Source of the DNA: CAWCKS01 sp963763485
GTDB lineage: Bacteria; Pseudomonadota; Alphaproteobacteria; Rhizobiales; Xanthobacteraceae
Assembly (NCBI GenBank): GCA_963763485.1
Contig: CAVXOW010000006.1
Location: forward strand, 558,001 to 622,000
DNA length: 64,000 nucleotides
Reading direction: 5' to 3'
The notes beneath the pieces were generated by a model. It saw only the letters and a list, made by a program, of their open reading frames with translations. It was not told where the DNA came from and ran no database searches. Both the position numbers and the translations under genes were made by a program. Shown here in pieces: positions 36,547 through 46,516 of the stretch (position 1 is its first letter; each line of letters begins with the position of its first letter).

Positions 36547-38210
36547 ATGTCCGACGATTTCAGTTCCAACACTTCGACATCAGGCACGATCGCGATCGGC
36601 AGCTCGAGCCTCGGCAACATCGAGCGCGCCGACGATCAGGACTGGTTCAAGGTCCATCTGCGCGGCGGCGTGATCTACCGGTTCGATGCCATCGGCGGTG
36701 GCTCGCAGCCGATCGACGACACCACGCTGCGCATCTTCGACAGCGCCGGCAACGACACCGGCTTCTTCAACGACGACGCCAACAACAGCTTCTTCGCGGA
36801 ACTGTTCTTCTCGCCGCGAACCGACGGCGACTACTTTGTCGACGTCGGCGGATTTGCCACCGACACTGGTACCTATCAGGTGTCGGCGACAACAGATGAT
36901 TTTGCCGCCGGCACTTCAACCAGTGGAAGCGTCTCGGTCAATGCCGGACCGGCGCGGGGCAACATCAATCAGCCGACCGATGAGGACTGGTTCGCGGTCG
37001 ATCTGGTCGCCGGCACGCATTATGACGTTCGCGCCGCCGGCGCCGCTGGCCCGACGACATTGCGCGATCTGACCGGGCGCGTGTTAGCTCCTGACGTCAT
37101 CACCGACTTCGCCGCGCCCTACACTGGCCGCTATTACGTCGATGTGGCCGGCCTCGCCCAGGGGGCTGCGACCATTCAAACCGGGCCCTACACGGTCGAC
37201 GTCGTCACGTCGCATGCCAACGGCGACTTCAACGCGAATGGCCGCTCCGACATGCTCTGGCGCAATGCCAATGGCGAGCTTGCCCAGTGGAGCATGGACG
37301 GCGGCAACATCACGTCCGGCGGCGATGTGACCTACAACGGTCTGCAGGTGCGGCCCGACGCATCGTGGACCATCGCCGCGACCACCGATTTCAACTTCGA
37401 CGGCAACGCCGACGTGCTCTGGCATGGCCCGACCGGCGAGCTGGTCGTCTGGATGATGGACGGTTCGACCATCACCTCCAGCGGAGCGGTGACCCTCAAC
37501 GGCGCACCACAACAGCTCGACTCGTCCTGGAGCATCGCCGCTGTCGGCGACTTCAGCGGAGGCGCCGAGGGCAATGAAAGCCGCTCGGTGCTCTGGCGCA
37601 ACAGCACGACCAACCAGCTGCTCGAGTGGGAGGTCATTGGATCGAGCATCGTCACCGAATTCACGCCTTTCCGGCGCCGGACAAGTCCTGGAGCGTCGCC
37701 GGCGTCGGCGACTTCGACGGCAGCACCTCGGACGACATCGTATGGCGCAGCACGAGCGGCGAAGTAACGATGTGGCAAATGTCGGACACCGAGATTCAGG
37801 AGAGCCACGACGTGACCTCGGGCGGCACGCCGGTTCGCGTCAACTCGTCGTGGGCCATGGTCGGGGTCGGCGACTTCAACGACGACGGCAAGGCCGACAT
37901 GCTCTGGCGCAGCGCGAGCGGCCAGATCGCCGAATGGCAGATGAACGGCTCGGCAATCGCATCGAGCGGATTCGTCACCGCGCAGGGCACCGTTGTCGCG
38001 CCTGATGCGTCCTGGCACATCGTGCAGATCGGCGATTTCAACGGCGACGCAAAGTCCGACATCCTCTGGCGCAGCGACAGCGGCGCCATGGCGGAGTGGC
38101 TGATGAACGGCTCGCAGGTCGCAGCCTCGGTGACGCCGAGCCTCGCCAATATCCCGATCCAGCCGGACGCCAGCTGGCAGACGCAGGCCAAGCCGACCCA
38201 GTTCATCTGA
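36547..38210 (+). CDS. PPC-domain / VCBS repeat protein, probable type I secretion substrate (one frame break)
   Basis: The N-terminus (M-S-D-D-F-S-S-N-T-S-T-S-G) has no signal peptide. Two PPC-like beta domains follow (D-W-F-K-V-H-L-R-G-G-V-I-Y-R-F and D-W-F-A-V-D-L-V-A-G-T-H-Y), then about six VCBS repeats (D-F-N-D-D-G-K-A-D-M-L-W-R; P-D-A-S-W). The frame breaks near 37668 by one extra T. The tail W-Q-T-Q-A-K-P-T-Q-F-I matches the other VCBS proteins. Secretion by the exporter at 8884 is inferred from the shared tail; the two loci are 25 kb apart. Confidence 0.82.
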
Positions 38211-38312
38211 GCACTGAAGGGCCCGGCCCGCGCAAGCGCGGCCGGGCACCTCACCCATCCCCCTCAATTCACGCGAGCGCCAGGCGCCTCGCTATCATAA
38301 AGGAGGCCGACA

Positions 38313-40029
38313 ATGGCCGACGATTTTCGCGGAGACATCCACACCGACGGCAAGGTCGCCGTCAACGGCTCGATCGACGGCCGCATCGATGCGGCAGGCG
38401 ATCACGACTGGTTCAAGGTGCAGCTGCAGGCCGGCGTCAAGTATCGGTTCGAGACACTGGTGACGAGCAGCAGCACCTTTTTCCTGTTTCCAATCATGCG
38501 GCTGTTCGACGGCACGGGACAATATACCGGCCTGTCGAACGACGGCGCCAACGATTCGATAAATGCCGAATTCTTCTTTCAACCTGTCGTTTCGGGGATC
38601 TACTTCGTCGATGTCGAGCAACGCGATGCCGTGCAGATCACGGGGACCTATACGCTCTCGGTCACGACGGACGATCTTGCCGCAGGCACATCAACCACTG
38701 CCGAGGTCGTTCCCGACAAGCCCCCGGTCGCGGCCACAATCGAAACGGTGGGCGATCATGACTGGTTCAAGGTGTTGCTGTCCGGCGCGCATCACTTCGT
38801 GCTGCGCGAGAGCGGCGCGAGCTCCGGAGCCGGCACGTTGCAGGATCCATTGCTCACATTGATGGGCTTCCCGCCCTCCAATGGCGTCAGCACGCTCGAT
38901 CCTCCGCTGATCAAGATCGCGCAGGATGACAACAGCGGGCCCGGATCTGATGCGCGCATCGACATCACGACCACCGGCCTCTTCTCGTCGTTTTATCTCG
39001 ATGCCGGCGCCGCCAATGGCGGTACCGGCACGTACAGCGTCAGCGTCACGACCGCCGACGGGCTGATCGGTCTTTCCAACGTTCTCTGGCGCAACGACTC
39101 CGGCCGGATCGTCGACTGGAACATCAACGATGGCAGAATCGCTTCATCGGGCGACCTGACCTTTAACGGCACAGCGGTGCGGCCCGACAGCTCGTGGTCC
39201 GTCGCCGAGGTTGCCGACTTCAACAACGACGGCAATGCCGACGTTATGTGGCGTAACACCAGCGGCGAGCTGATCGAGTGGACGATGCAGGGATCGGCCA
39301 TCACCTCGAGCGCCGAAGTCACGCTGAACGGCGCCGCCGTTCGGCCTGACGCGTCCTGGTCGGTCGCCGGCGCCGGCGACTTCAACGGCGATGGCAAAGC
39401 CGATCTGCTGTGGCGCAACGCCAACGGCGAACTGGTGAGCTGGATGATGGACGGATCCGCGATCAGCGCCAGCGCCGACGTCAAGTCGGGCGGCACCGTG
39501 GCGCGCCCCGACGCCTCGTGGAGCGTCGCCGGCATCGGCGACTTCAACGGTGACGGCAAGGCCGACGTGCTATGGCGCAATGCCAGCGGCGAAGTCACCG
39601 CCTGGCTGATGAATGGCTCATCGATTGCCGACAGCGGCGACCTGAAATCAAACGGCACGCCGATCCGTCCCGATGCCTCGTGGAGCATCGCCGGCATCGG
39701 GGATTTCAACGGTGACGGCAAGGCCGACGTGTTGTGGCGCAATGCCAGCGGCATGCTGGCGGAGTGGCAGATGGACGGCACAGTGATCGCGGCAAGCGGC
39801 TTCCTCGACCTCGCAAGGCGCCGTGGTCGCACCCGACGCCTCCTGGCACATCGTCCAGATCGGCGATTTCAACGGCGATGCCCAGTCGGACATCCTCTGG
39901 CGCAATGATAATGGCGCCGTGGCCGAGTGGCAGATGAACGGATCGCAGATAACGGGCACAACGATGCCTGCGGCTGGCGGCCTCGACGGCAGCTGGCACG
40001 CCCAGATCAAGCCGACCAACCTCGGCTAG
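38313..40029 (+). CDS. PPC-domain / VCBS repeat protein, paralogue of the upstream gene (one frame break)
   Basis: This protein of about 570 residues has the same plan as the gene ending at 38210, about 100 bases upstream: two PPC-like domains (D-H-D-W-F-K-V-Q-L-Q-A-G-V-K-Y-R-F; D-H-D-W-F-K-V-L-L), then six or seven VCBS units. A good ribosome site (AAAGGAGG) precedes the ATG. The frame breaks near 39812 by one extra C. The tail is L-D-G-S-W-H-A-Q-I-K-P-T-N-L-G. The two genes look like a tandem duplication, and cotranscription is likely. Confidence 0.83.
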
Positions 40030-40066
40030 TGGGCGGTTGGAAATCACCGGCCTCGCGCAGCAAAAC

Positions 40067-40095
40067 GGCCCAACCCGGTCGACCCGGGTTGGGCC
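40067..40095. terminator. Hairpin after the VCBS gene pair
   Basis: GGCCCAACCCGG and CCGGGTTGGGCC form a 12-base perfect stem. On the plus strand there is no T-run after it; on the minus strand GTTTT follows. It may end transcription of the VCBS pair inefficiently. Confidence 0.45.
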
Positions 40096-40243
40096 TCGAT
40101 GTTGGCAGAAGCTAAAGTGCCTACGACGGATGTCGTGTCTCTCGTTTGGAATTTGAGCGTCCTTGACGGTACGCTCGCCCGCGCTGGGTCTTATTTCTTA
40201 TATAATGGCGCAACCTGGAGCGAGACGGGTTCTGGTCTGGTTA

Positions 40244-40948
40244 ATGCTTGCTGAAAAGCCCACAACTTCGTGCGCCGGTGATGGCTGCTCGTGCGGGCCG
40301 CCGCCGCTCGTTCTCCCGCCCAGCCCCGGTTCCGTAAACCGCTCCGCGCTAATTCGGGAAGCGTTCCAGCTCGAATGGTCGACCATCGGATGGATGACGA
40401 TCGAGGCCGTGGTTGCGTTAGCTTCGGCATGGCTAGCGGGAAGCGTTGTTCTGGCCGCGTTCGGGCTGGACAGTCTGATCGAACTGGCATCGGCGGGAGT
40501 GCTGCTCTGGCGCCTGTCGGTTGAACTTCGCCATGGACAGCGGTTTTCCGAGGATGCCGAGCGCATCGCCAGCCGGATCAGCGGTGGTTTGCTGTTCGCC
40601 CTGGCGGCCTATGTGACGATTGCCGCCCTGTGGAGCCTGTGGAGCGGCCGAGGGGAGCAGTTTTCGTGGCCCGGATTTATTGTCGCGCTGATCGCGATCC
40701 CGGCTATGCGCTACCTTGCCCAACGCAAGATCGCAGTCGCAGAACAGATCGGAAGCCGTGCATTGCGAGCCGATGCGATGGAAGCCGTAACCTGCGGCTG
40801 GTTGTCGTTTGTCGTGGTGATCAGCCTCGCCGCCCAATGGGCGTTCGATGCATGGTGGATTGACGGCGTAGCCTCACTCGCGATCGTATGGCTGCTGGTC
40901 AAGGAAGGGCGGGAAGCGTGGTTGAATGAGGAATGTGGCTGCGGCTGA
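40244..40948 (+). CDS. Cation diffusion facilitator (CDF)-type metal transporter
   Basis: This inner-membrane protein of about 234 residues has five or six hydrophobic helices. Polar residues inside them (F-G-L-D-S-L-I-E and R-A-D-A-M-E-A-V) sit where CDF proteins bind the metal. Cysteine-rich ends are present: C-A-G-D-G-C-S-C-G near the N-terminus and N-E-E-C-G-C-G at the C-terminus, both plausible metal-binding tails. No long C-terminal cytoplasmic domain is present. The start is uncertain: ATG 40244 is chosen because TATAAT lies at 40201, overlapping the alternative ATG at 40205. Confidence 0.75.
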   Translation: MLAEKPTTSCAGDGCSCGPPPLVLPPSPGSVNRSALIREAFQLEWSTIGWMTIEAVVALASAWLAGSVVLAAFGLDSLIELASAGVLLWRLSVELRHGQRFSEDAERIASRISGGLLFALAAYVTIAALWSLWSGRGEQFSWPGFIVALIAIPAMRYLAQRKIAVAEQIGSRALRADAMEAVTCGWLSFVVVISLAAQWAFDAWWIDGVASLAIVWLLVKEGREAWLNEECGCG

Positions 40949-41075
40949 AGATGATTGGATGCGCCGAGCTGCGACGGGAAGCGCGGGCTGCCGTGATCGG
41001 CTAGCGCAAAGGTCAGCGGAAGCCGGGCAAGGACGCGGTTCTGACAAGAAAGATAATGCAAACAGGTCGCAGATC

Positions 41076-42128
41076 ATGAGCCGCTTCTGGAGTTCGGTCG
41101 TCCACAACCTGTCGCCATACGTTCCTGGCGAGCAGCCAAAGCTGGATGGCATCGTCAAGCTCAACACCAACGAGAATCCTTATCCGCCTTCGCCGCATGT
41201 CCTGGCTGCGATCGCTGCTGCAACGGATCGTCTGCGCCTCTACCCCGATCCGCGCGCGTCCTCTCTGCGCGAGGCGATCGCGGCCCGCTACGATGTTGCG
41301 CCGGAGCAGGTGTTCGTCGGCAACGGCTCGGACGAGGTTCTGGCCCATACCTTCCAGGCGCTGCTGAAGCACGAGGCGCCGCTGCTGTTCCCCGACATCA
41401 CCTACAGCTTCTACCCGGTCTACTGCCGCCTCTACGGAGTCCGTTACGAGGAGGTGCCGCTTGATGCCGCAATGAGGGTACAGATCACCGACTACCGGCG
41501 GCCAGGCAGCGCCATCTTGTTGTCCAACCCAAACGCGCCTACCGGCATTGCGCTGCCGCGTGATGCGATCGAAGCGCTGGTGGCCGAACATCCCGACCAG
41601 CTGGTGGTCGTCGACGAGGCTTACGTCGACTTCGGCGCCGAGAGCGCGGTACCGCTGGTTTCGCGCCACGACAATCTGCTTGTCGTCCAGACCTTCTCCA
41701 AGTCGCGGGCGCTGGCCGGACTAAGGGTTGGCTTTGCCATCGGCCAGCGCCCTCTGATCGAGGCGCTGGAACGGGTGAAGGACAGCTTCAATTCCTACCC
41801 GCTTGATTGCCTCGCCATCGCCGGTGCGGTCGCAGCCATCAAGGACGAGGCATGGTTTCAGGAGACGCGCAAACGCATCATGGTTAGCCGCGAAATGCTT
41901 GTCCGCAACCTTTCCGAGCTGGGCTTCGACGTTCTGCCGTCCCAGGCCAATTTTGTTTTCGCGCGCCATCGCAGCCGCAGTGGCAGAGATCTCGCTGCCC
42001 GGCTTCGCGAGCACGGCATTCTGGTGCGACATTTCCAGAAGCCCCGGGTCGAAGACTTCCTGCGCATTACCGTCGGCACGGACGAGCAGTGTGGGCACCT
42101 GATTGCGGTGGCGCGGAGCTTGATCTGA
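41076..42128 (+). CDS. hisC: Histidinol-phosphate aminotransferase-like, PLP-dependent
   Basis: This intact 350-residue class I/II aminotransferase converts imidazole-acetol phosphate to histidinol phosphate or uses a related aromatic substrate. The N-terminal L-N-T-N-E-N-P-Y-P-P-S-P is the HisC signature. The PLP lysine is in T-F-S-K-S-R-A-L-A-G-L-R, and V-D-E-A-Y-V-D-F precedes it. No other histidine gene is adjacent, so it may be a second, specialised copy. Confidence 0.9.
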   Translation: MSRFWSSVVHNLSPYVPGEQPKLDGIVKLNTNENPYPPSPHVLAAIAAATDRLRLYPDPRASSLREAIAARYDVAPEQVFVGNGSDEVLAHTFQALLKHEAPLLFPDITYSFYPVYCRLYGVRYEEVPLDAAMRVQITDYRRPGSAILLSNPNAPTGIALPRDAIEALVAEHPDQLVVVDEAYVDFGAESAVPLVSRHDNLLVVQTFSKSRALAGLRVGFAIGQRPLIEALERVKDSFNSYPLDCLAIAGAVAAIKDEAWFQETRKRIMVSREMLVRNLSELGFDVLPSQANFVFARHRSRSGRDLAARLREHGILVRHFQKPRVEDFLRITVGTDEQCGHLIAVARSLI

Positions 42129-42177
42129 TTGATTCCGCAGGCGGGCCGCGGACTCACAGGTCTGACGGCGCGCTGAT

Positions 42178-42440
42178 TTATTCAGGCAGCCCCGCCCTGC
42201 GAAGATGGTCAATGAAATGGCCTGGTTGATAACGATGCGCCCCACCTAACCATTCGGAAATCCGGGAATTGGGCTCAAGCCGGAGCAACTGGCCGGCGGC
42301 AACCCTCGCTTCGTCGTCGCGACCGAGATGCGCCAGCGCGACTGCGCGGGTGTGAGACGCGGACGCAAACTGATCGTTCTCACGAATGGCCTTTGTTGCG
42401 GCCGCAACGGCGGCCTCGACGCGATGCAATGAAATGCAGG
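42178..42440 (-). pseudogene. C-terminal remnant of a TPR-type adenylate cyclase-like protein
   Basis: The last ~85 residues read A-V-A-L-A-H-L-G-R-D-D-E-A-R, then L-L-R-L-E-P-N-S-R and end F-I-D-H-L-R-R-A-G-L-P-E. This is the usual ending of the large cyclase/TPR proteins abundant in Bradyrhizobium. The upstream part of the reading has no recognisable domain, so the gene is decapitated. The remaining 42441-42670 stretch holds nothing else I can support. Confidence 0.55.
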
Positions 42441-42670
42441 TAAATGCAATTTTCTGGCAGCACAATTTGGTGCCAGCCTCCGTTAAATTCGGGCTAAATG
42501 TGTTGCGCCTTCGCGCCGGAGCGAAATGCGGGTTTGTCCGCTCAGCAGTAATTCCCGGCCGCATACACAATGACCGTCGTGGTCAATCACGCGGGCAGGT
42601 GTTTCAAAGGATTGGTCCTGGAGATCCGTCAGGCCGACTGAGCCCATCCAGAGTGTGAGTGAGCCACGTC

Positions 42671-44158
42671 ATGTTGACGAAACGTGATCTGTGTATCGCC
42701 ACCCTGAGCGCGACTGCCTTGTTGCTGCCCTCGGGGGCCGCAAGGGCGCAAGCGCGGCGCCCCAATGTCATTGTCATCCTCGCCGACGATCTCGGAAATG
42801 CCGATCTCGGCTATCGCGGCAGCGATATCAAGACACCGAATATCGATAAGCTCGCACGCGACGGCATGCGGCTGGAATCGTTTTACGGAATGCCGGTCTG
42901 CACGCCGTCGCGTGCGGAATTGATGACCGGGCGCTACGCTATGCGTTATGGCTTGCAGACGCTTGTGATTTTTCCCAGCCACACTTTCGGGTTGCCGACA
43001 GACGAACGTACGCTCCCGCAGGCATTGAAGGACGTCGGATACCAGACAGCGATGGTCGGCAAATGGCATCTCGGACATGCGGATCGAAAATTCTGGCCGC
43101 AGAATCGCGGCTTCGATCATTTCTATGGAAACCTCGTCGGCGAAGTGGACTATTTCTCCAAGGAACGGGGCGGACTGGTCGACTGGCAGCGCGATGGGCG
43201 GTTCATCAAGGAAGACGGATACTTTACGACCTTGATTGGCAATGAAGCGGTGAATGTCATAGCGACGCATGACACGTCCAAACCGCTGTTCCTCTATGTT
43301 GCGTCGCTCGCGCCTCACGCGCCCTATCAGGCGCCTCAGGCTGACATCGACGCCTACAAGAATGCGGCCGGAGATGTGCATCGGCACGCCTATTCCGCGA
43401 TGATCACCGACCTCGACACCCAAGTCGGGAGGATCGTTGCCGCGCTAAGGCAAAAGAACATGCTCGACAACACCCTCATCATATTCAGCAGCGACAATGG
43501 CGGCGCCACGAGCGCGTTGTTCGCAACCGGAGCGAGGTCTCCGGAAGAGCGAGGCGAAAGCGGCGGCCTCGAGCTTGGTGCAAAGCCCCCGGCCTCGAAC
43601 GGCGATCTTCGCGGCGGCAAGGGTTCGCTGTACGAAGGCGGCGTTCGGGTGCCGACCATCTTCTATTGGCCCGCCAGGCTCAAACCGGGCATCGTCAACG
43701 AGCCATTGCACATGGTGGATGTCATGCCGACGGTGCTGGCGCTTGCCGGAGCGAAGGGCAGCGCGGACCACCCGTTTGATGGCAAGGACATCTGGCCGAC
43801 TTTGGCGGAGCAGCGCGCCTCACCGCATGACGACGTCTTGATCAATGTTGAGGCCTTCCGCGGCGCGATCCGCAAAGGCAACTGGAAGCTTGTCAAGATC
43901 GCGCTGTTTCCGGGAAAGACCGAGCTGTTCGATCTCGCGAAGGATCCAGGTGAGCGAAACAATGTCGCGGAGCAGTTCCCCGAAGTCGTGAATGATATGG
44001 ACGCGCGGCTCGTCGCCTATGCCAGGGAAATGAAGCCGAGCGAGTGGATCAAGTCCCAGCCGGCCTTCCTTGGTGCGCAAGGCAAGACGATCTTCGATCC
44101 GGATTTCGACATCGACGACAGCGGCCTGCCGCGTGAGAAGGTACGGCTTCCGAAGTGA
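42671..44158 (+). CDS. Exported sulfatase (type I)
   Basis: This intact protein of 495 residues has a signal peptide (C-I-A-T-L-S-A-T-A-L-L-L-P-S-G-A-A-R-A). The formylglycine motif is C-T-P-S-R-A-E-L-M-T-G. Metal ligands lie in L-A-D-D-L-G-N and S-S-D-N-G-G, and the catalytic Lys/His in G-K-W-H-L-G-H. It is periplasmic, unlike the sulfatase at 21333. The ATG at 42671 is preferred over a GTG at 42659. A formylglycine-generating enzyme must be encoded elsewhere. Confidence 0.9.
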   Translation: MLTKRDLCIATLSATALLLPSGAARAQARRPNVIVILADDLGNADLGYRGSDIKTPNIDKLARDGMRLESFYGMPVCTPSRAELMTGRYAMRYGLQTLVIFPSHTFGLPTDERTLPQALKDVGYQTAMVGKWHLGHADRKFWPQNRGFDHFYGNLVGEVDYFSKERGGLVDWQRDGRFIKEDGYFTTLIGNEAVNVIATHDTSKPLFLYVASLAPHAPYQAPQADIDAYKNAAGDVHRHAYSAMITDLDTQVGRIVAALRQKNMLDNTLIIFSSDNGGATSALFATGARSPEERGESGGLELGAKPPASNGDLRGGKGSLYEGGVRVPTIFYWPARLKPGIVNEPLHMVDVMPTVLALAGAKGSADHPFDGKDIWPTLAEQRASPHDDVLINVEAFRGAIRKGNWKLVKIALFPGKTELFDLAKDPGERNNVAEQFPEVVNDMDARLVAYAREMKPSEWIKSQPAFLGAQGKTIFDPDFDIDDSGLPREKVRLPK

Positions 44159-44203
44159 TAGCACGCCGGAAGGTGCGACTTCCGCTTTAGATCACTCGTG
44201 ACC

Positions 44204-44226
44204 GGGGCGCGCCACGAGCGCGCCCC
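44204..44226. terminator. GC-rich hairpin between the convergent sulfatase and LuxR genes
   Basis: GGGGCGCGC and GCGCGCCCC form a nine-base stem with a CACGA loop in the gap between two converging genes. There is no clear T-tract, so any terminator activity would be weak or bidirectional. Confidence 0.45.
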
Positions 44227-44269
44227 GCCATGTCCGATGTGCCGCCGAAAAGCGGAAGCAAGCTCGGAG

Positions 44270-45391
44270 CTAACCCGCGAGCGGTGAGGCGTAGCCGGCG
44301 ACCAGCTTGATCAAGTCGGCCTGGCGGCCGGCGCCGGTCTTCTCGAACAGCCGGCTGAGGTGCGTCTTGATCGTGGTCTCGGCGACGCCGAGGCTTTCGG
44401 AAACCTCGCGCACGCCGCCCTCTTCCACCATCGCCAGCAGGACCCGCAGTTCGGCCGGGGTCAGCCGATAGGTTCGCGCGATGATCTCGGGCCGCAGCGT
44501 CCCTTCCAGCGACGCCTTGCGCACGAACAAGGCGGCCGCCGCGGCGCGCGGACCGCGGCCGAACCGGCTGTGCTCGGCCGCAAGCGGCAGGATATGCGCG
44601 ACGTGGCGAGCGCCGTCGCTGTCGGTCAAGGCCAGCGCGACCTCGGCGCCCGCCGACTCCGCGGCCGACGCCAGAGTCGCGCGCAACGTCTTGTCGCCCT
44701 CCGCGTCGGCGACCATCAGCCGTCCGTCGATCACGCGCAGCAGCTCACCCGCCCTGAGAATATCGTGGCCGGCCGCATTGGTGTGAACCAGACGTCCGCA
44801 CATATCGATCAGAAAGGCGCCGGCGCCAAAGCCGTCGAACGCATCCTTCAGCGTCAGCGCCTCGGCCTGGTTGAAATCCACCGCCCGGCTGATCATCATG
44901 GCCCGGCGGATGTGCGGCACGACCATCCGCATGGACTGGCGCGTCGTGTCATCGGCGACGCCGTGCCGTTCGTGACGGAAGATGCCGAACAGCGCGACGT
45001 CGGTCCCGGTCTTGTCGATGACAGCTCCGACAAAGTCGACCAGCCCCTGCGGCTGCACCCACTCCTTGTAGAACTGCGTCCGCTGGAATTCCTCGTACGG
45101 CAGGAGATCGGCGACCGCGAGCGGCCGCTCGAGCTCGCCAAAGTAGTGGCCGATCGTGAGCGGATCGAGCGCGGCATAGCGGGTTGCATAAAGCTGCAGA
45201 TAGTGCGGATCGGCGCCGTGCTCATGGAATAGACAAACGCGGCGCGCGGTCGGATCTTTCGAGATCAGCACCGCTGCCGAAGCGCCGATGAACTCCGCGG
45301 CGTGATTGAGAACTCCGCGCCAGAGCGACGGGTCAAGAGTTGCATCGTAGATGTGGCCGATGAGGTGGGTCAGTCTCTGATTTCCAGACAT
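44270..45391 (-). CDS. LuxR-family transcriptional regulator with PAS-like sensor
   Basis: This 373-residue regulator carries a C-terminal LuxR/FixJ helix-turn-helix: L-T-P-A-E-L-R-V-L-L-A-M, then V-A-E-T-T-I-K-T-H-L-S-R-L-F-E-K-T. The N-terminal ~200 residues are a GAF/PAS-like sensor and the middle (residues about 180-230) resembles a second PAS (G-A-F-L-I-D-M-C-G-R-L-V-H-T-N). Start 45391 has GAGTGAG before it; a GTG twelve bases upstream lacks a site. It faces the sulfatase gene end to end and its target is unknown. Confidence 0.85.
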   Translation of the reverse strand: MSGNQRLTHLIGHIYDATLDPSLWRGVLNHAAEFIGASAAVLISKDPTARRVCLFHEHGADPHYLQLYATRYAALDPLTIGHYFGELERPLAVADLLPYEEFQRTQFYKEWVQPQGLVDFVGAVIDKTGTDVALFGIFRHERHGVADDTTRQSMRMVVPHIRRAMMISRAVDFNQAEALTLKDAFDGFGAGAFLIDMCGRLVHTNAAGHDILRAGELLRVIDGRLMVADAEGDKTLRATLASAAESAGAEVALALTDSDGARHVAHILPLAAEHSRFGRGPRAAAAALFVRKASLEGTLRPEIIARTYRLTPAELRVLLAMVEEGGVREVSESLGVAETTIKTHLSRLFEKTGAGRQADLIKLVAGYASPLAG

Positions 45392-45403
45392 ATAGTAGCT
45401 CAC

Positions 45404-45973
45404 TCAAGACGTCGCAGGCAAAAGCAAACCATCGCCTGCACATGGTCTTGCCCCAAATACAGCAGCGGATGTTTTCGATATGTGATGCGGATTACATGTG
45501 AGACGCAAACGTGATCACAAATGACGGAGCAACGCGATTCGCGTCGAACGACATGTTTGGTATTTCCGGATTGTGTCCGCGCAAGGATCGGCGACGGAAT
45601 CGAATTTCGTTTTGACTAGAGATTTAACGATCGCACTGTGCGACGGACGCAGGCACGCTCTCAGAAGCATGTTGCCGACGGAATGGAAATCGAAAAAAAT
45701 TTTCGCGAGCGCGGAATAATTATCCGTCGGAGTCACGTTGATTGTCCGCGTCGGCATGCCCGGCGACTCCAACGTGATGCGAACCGTGATGTGGTGCGCT
45801 GACTTGCACAATGCTACTCAACGCGAGACATTATATAGAACCTGGCGGCATCCTCGCCGCGCGGCAGGTGACGTTTTCGGCCGGCGCGGCCGTGACGGCG
45901 CGGCTTGAGGAATATCAAGGACAGCGACACAGTCCTCGGGTTCGCTCAACGCAGATGCGACGGGAGGCGTGAC
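45404..45973. other. Intergenic region with lower GC, no supported gene
   Basis: This 570-base stretch has visibly more A/T than its neighbours (for example GAAAAAAATTTTCG near 45690). A 98-codon minus-strand reading exists but has no ribosome site or recognisable family. Possible regulatory features are TGTGATGCGGATTACA at 45481, a near-palindrome of CRP/FNR type, and GTGATCAC at 45510. Both would lie upstream of the LuxR gene. These are suggestive only. Confidence 0.4.
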
Positions 45974-46393
45974 ATGATCCATCGCTCGTTCAGTGACAGG
46001 CTGGCGCATATGCTCGAGCGCGCAGGGCTCGCCATGGCCGGCGCCGCATGCGGACTGTTCGTTGCAGCCTATATGGCGCGCACTCAGGTCGAGATCCTGT
46101 CTGCGGCCTGGCTGATCCTTGCCGTCATGATTGTCGGCGCGCTCGGCTTCTACCTCGGCGTCGACGTGCCACCTCCGGCGAACCCGCCCAGGGAGGGCGA
46201 AGGTCCGGACCGCGTGGAAATCCTGAGCGCTGCGGGTACCTTCCTCGCCGCGTTGATGACACTCGTCTCGGTCGCCGTCGTGATACTGGATATCTATCCG
46301 CGCCTGTTCTGGCCGGCGATCATCCTGCTCGGCTGGCTGATCGGCGCGATCCTGCAGATTGCAGCCGGCATCATCGCCCGCATTCGGGCCTGA
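45974..46393 (+). CDS. Small integral membrane protein of unknown function
   Basis: This 139-residue protein has about four hydrophobic segments (near residues 19-35, 43-62, 84-106 and 112-135) separated by a charged, proline-rich loop P-P-P-A-N-P-P-R-E-G-E-G. ATG 45974 is preceded by GGGAGG. I do not recognise the family. It lies upstream of the radical SAM gene on the same strand, about 125 bases apart, but no link is evident. Confidence 0.65.
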   Translation: MIHRSFSDRLAHMLERAGLAMAGAACGLFVAAYMARTQVEILSAAWLILAVMIVGALGFYLGVDVPPPANPPREGEGPDRVEILSAAGTFLAALMTLVSVAVVILDIYPRLFWPAIILLGWLIGAILQIAAGIIARIRA

Positions 46394-46516
46394 CACCGCG
46401 GCAACACGCGCGCCTTCCGGCGCAATTTGCAGGCACGGAGCCCGCCGACCTATCTTGCGCACAGCGGGACCCTGAGACACTATTCCTCGCCTTTTGCAAA
46501 CGTCGGGTTCTTACCA

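Noticed and set aside
40163..40206. Sigma-70 promoter TTGACG .. TATAAT before the CDF gene
   Set aside because: The spacing is 32 bases, far from 17; only the TATAAT is noted as a possible -10.
45515..45811. 98-codon minus-strand reading in the AT-richer gap
   Set aside because: No ribosome site, no recognisable family and ordinary codon use is lacking; treated as non-coding.
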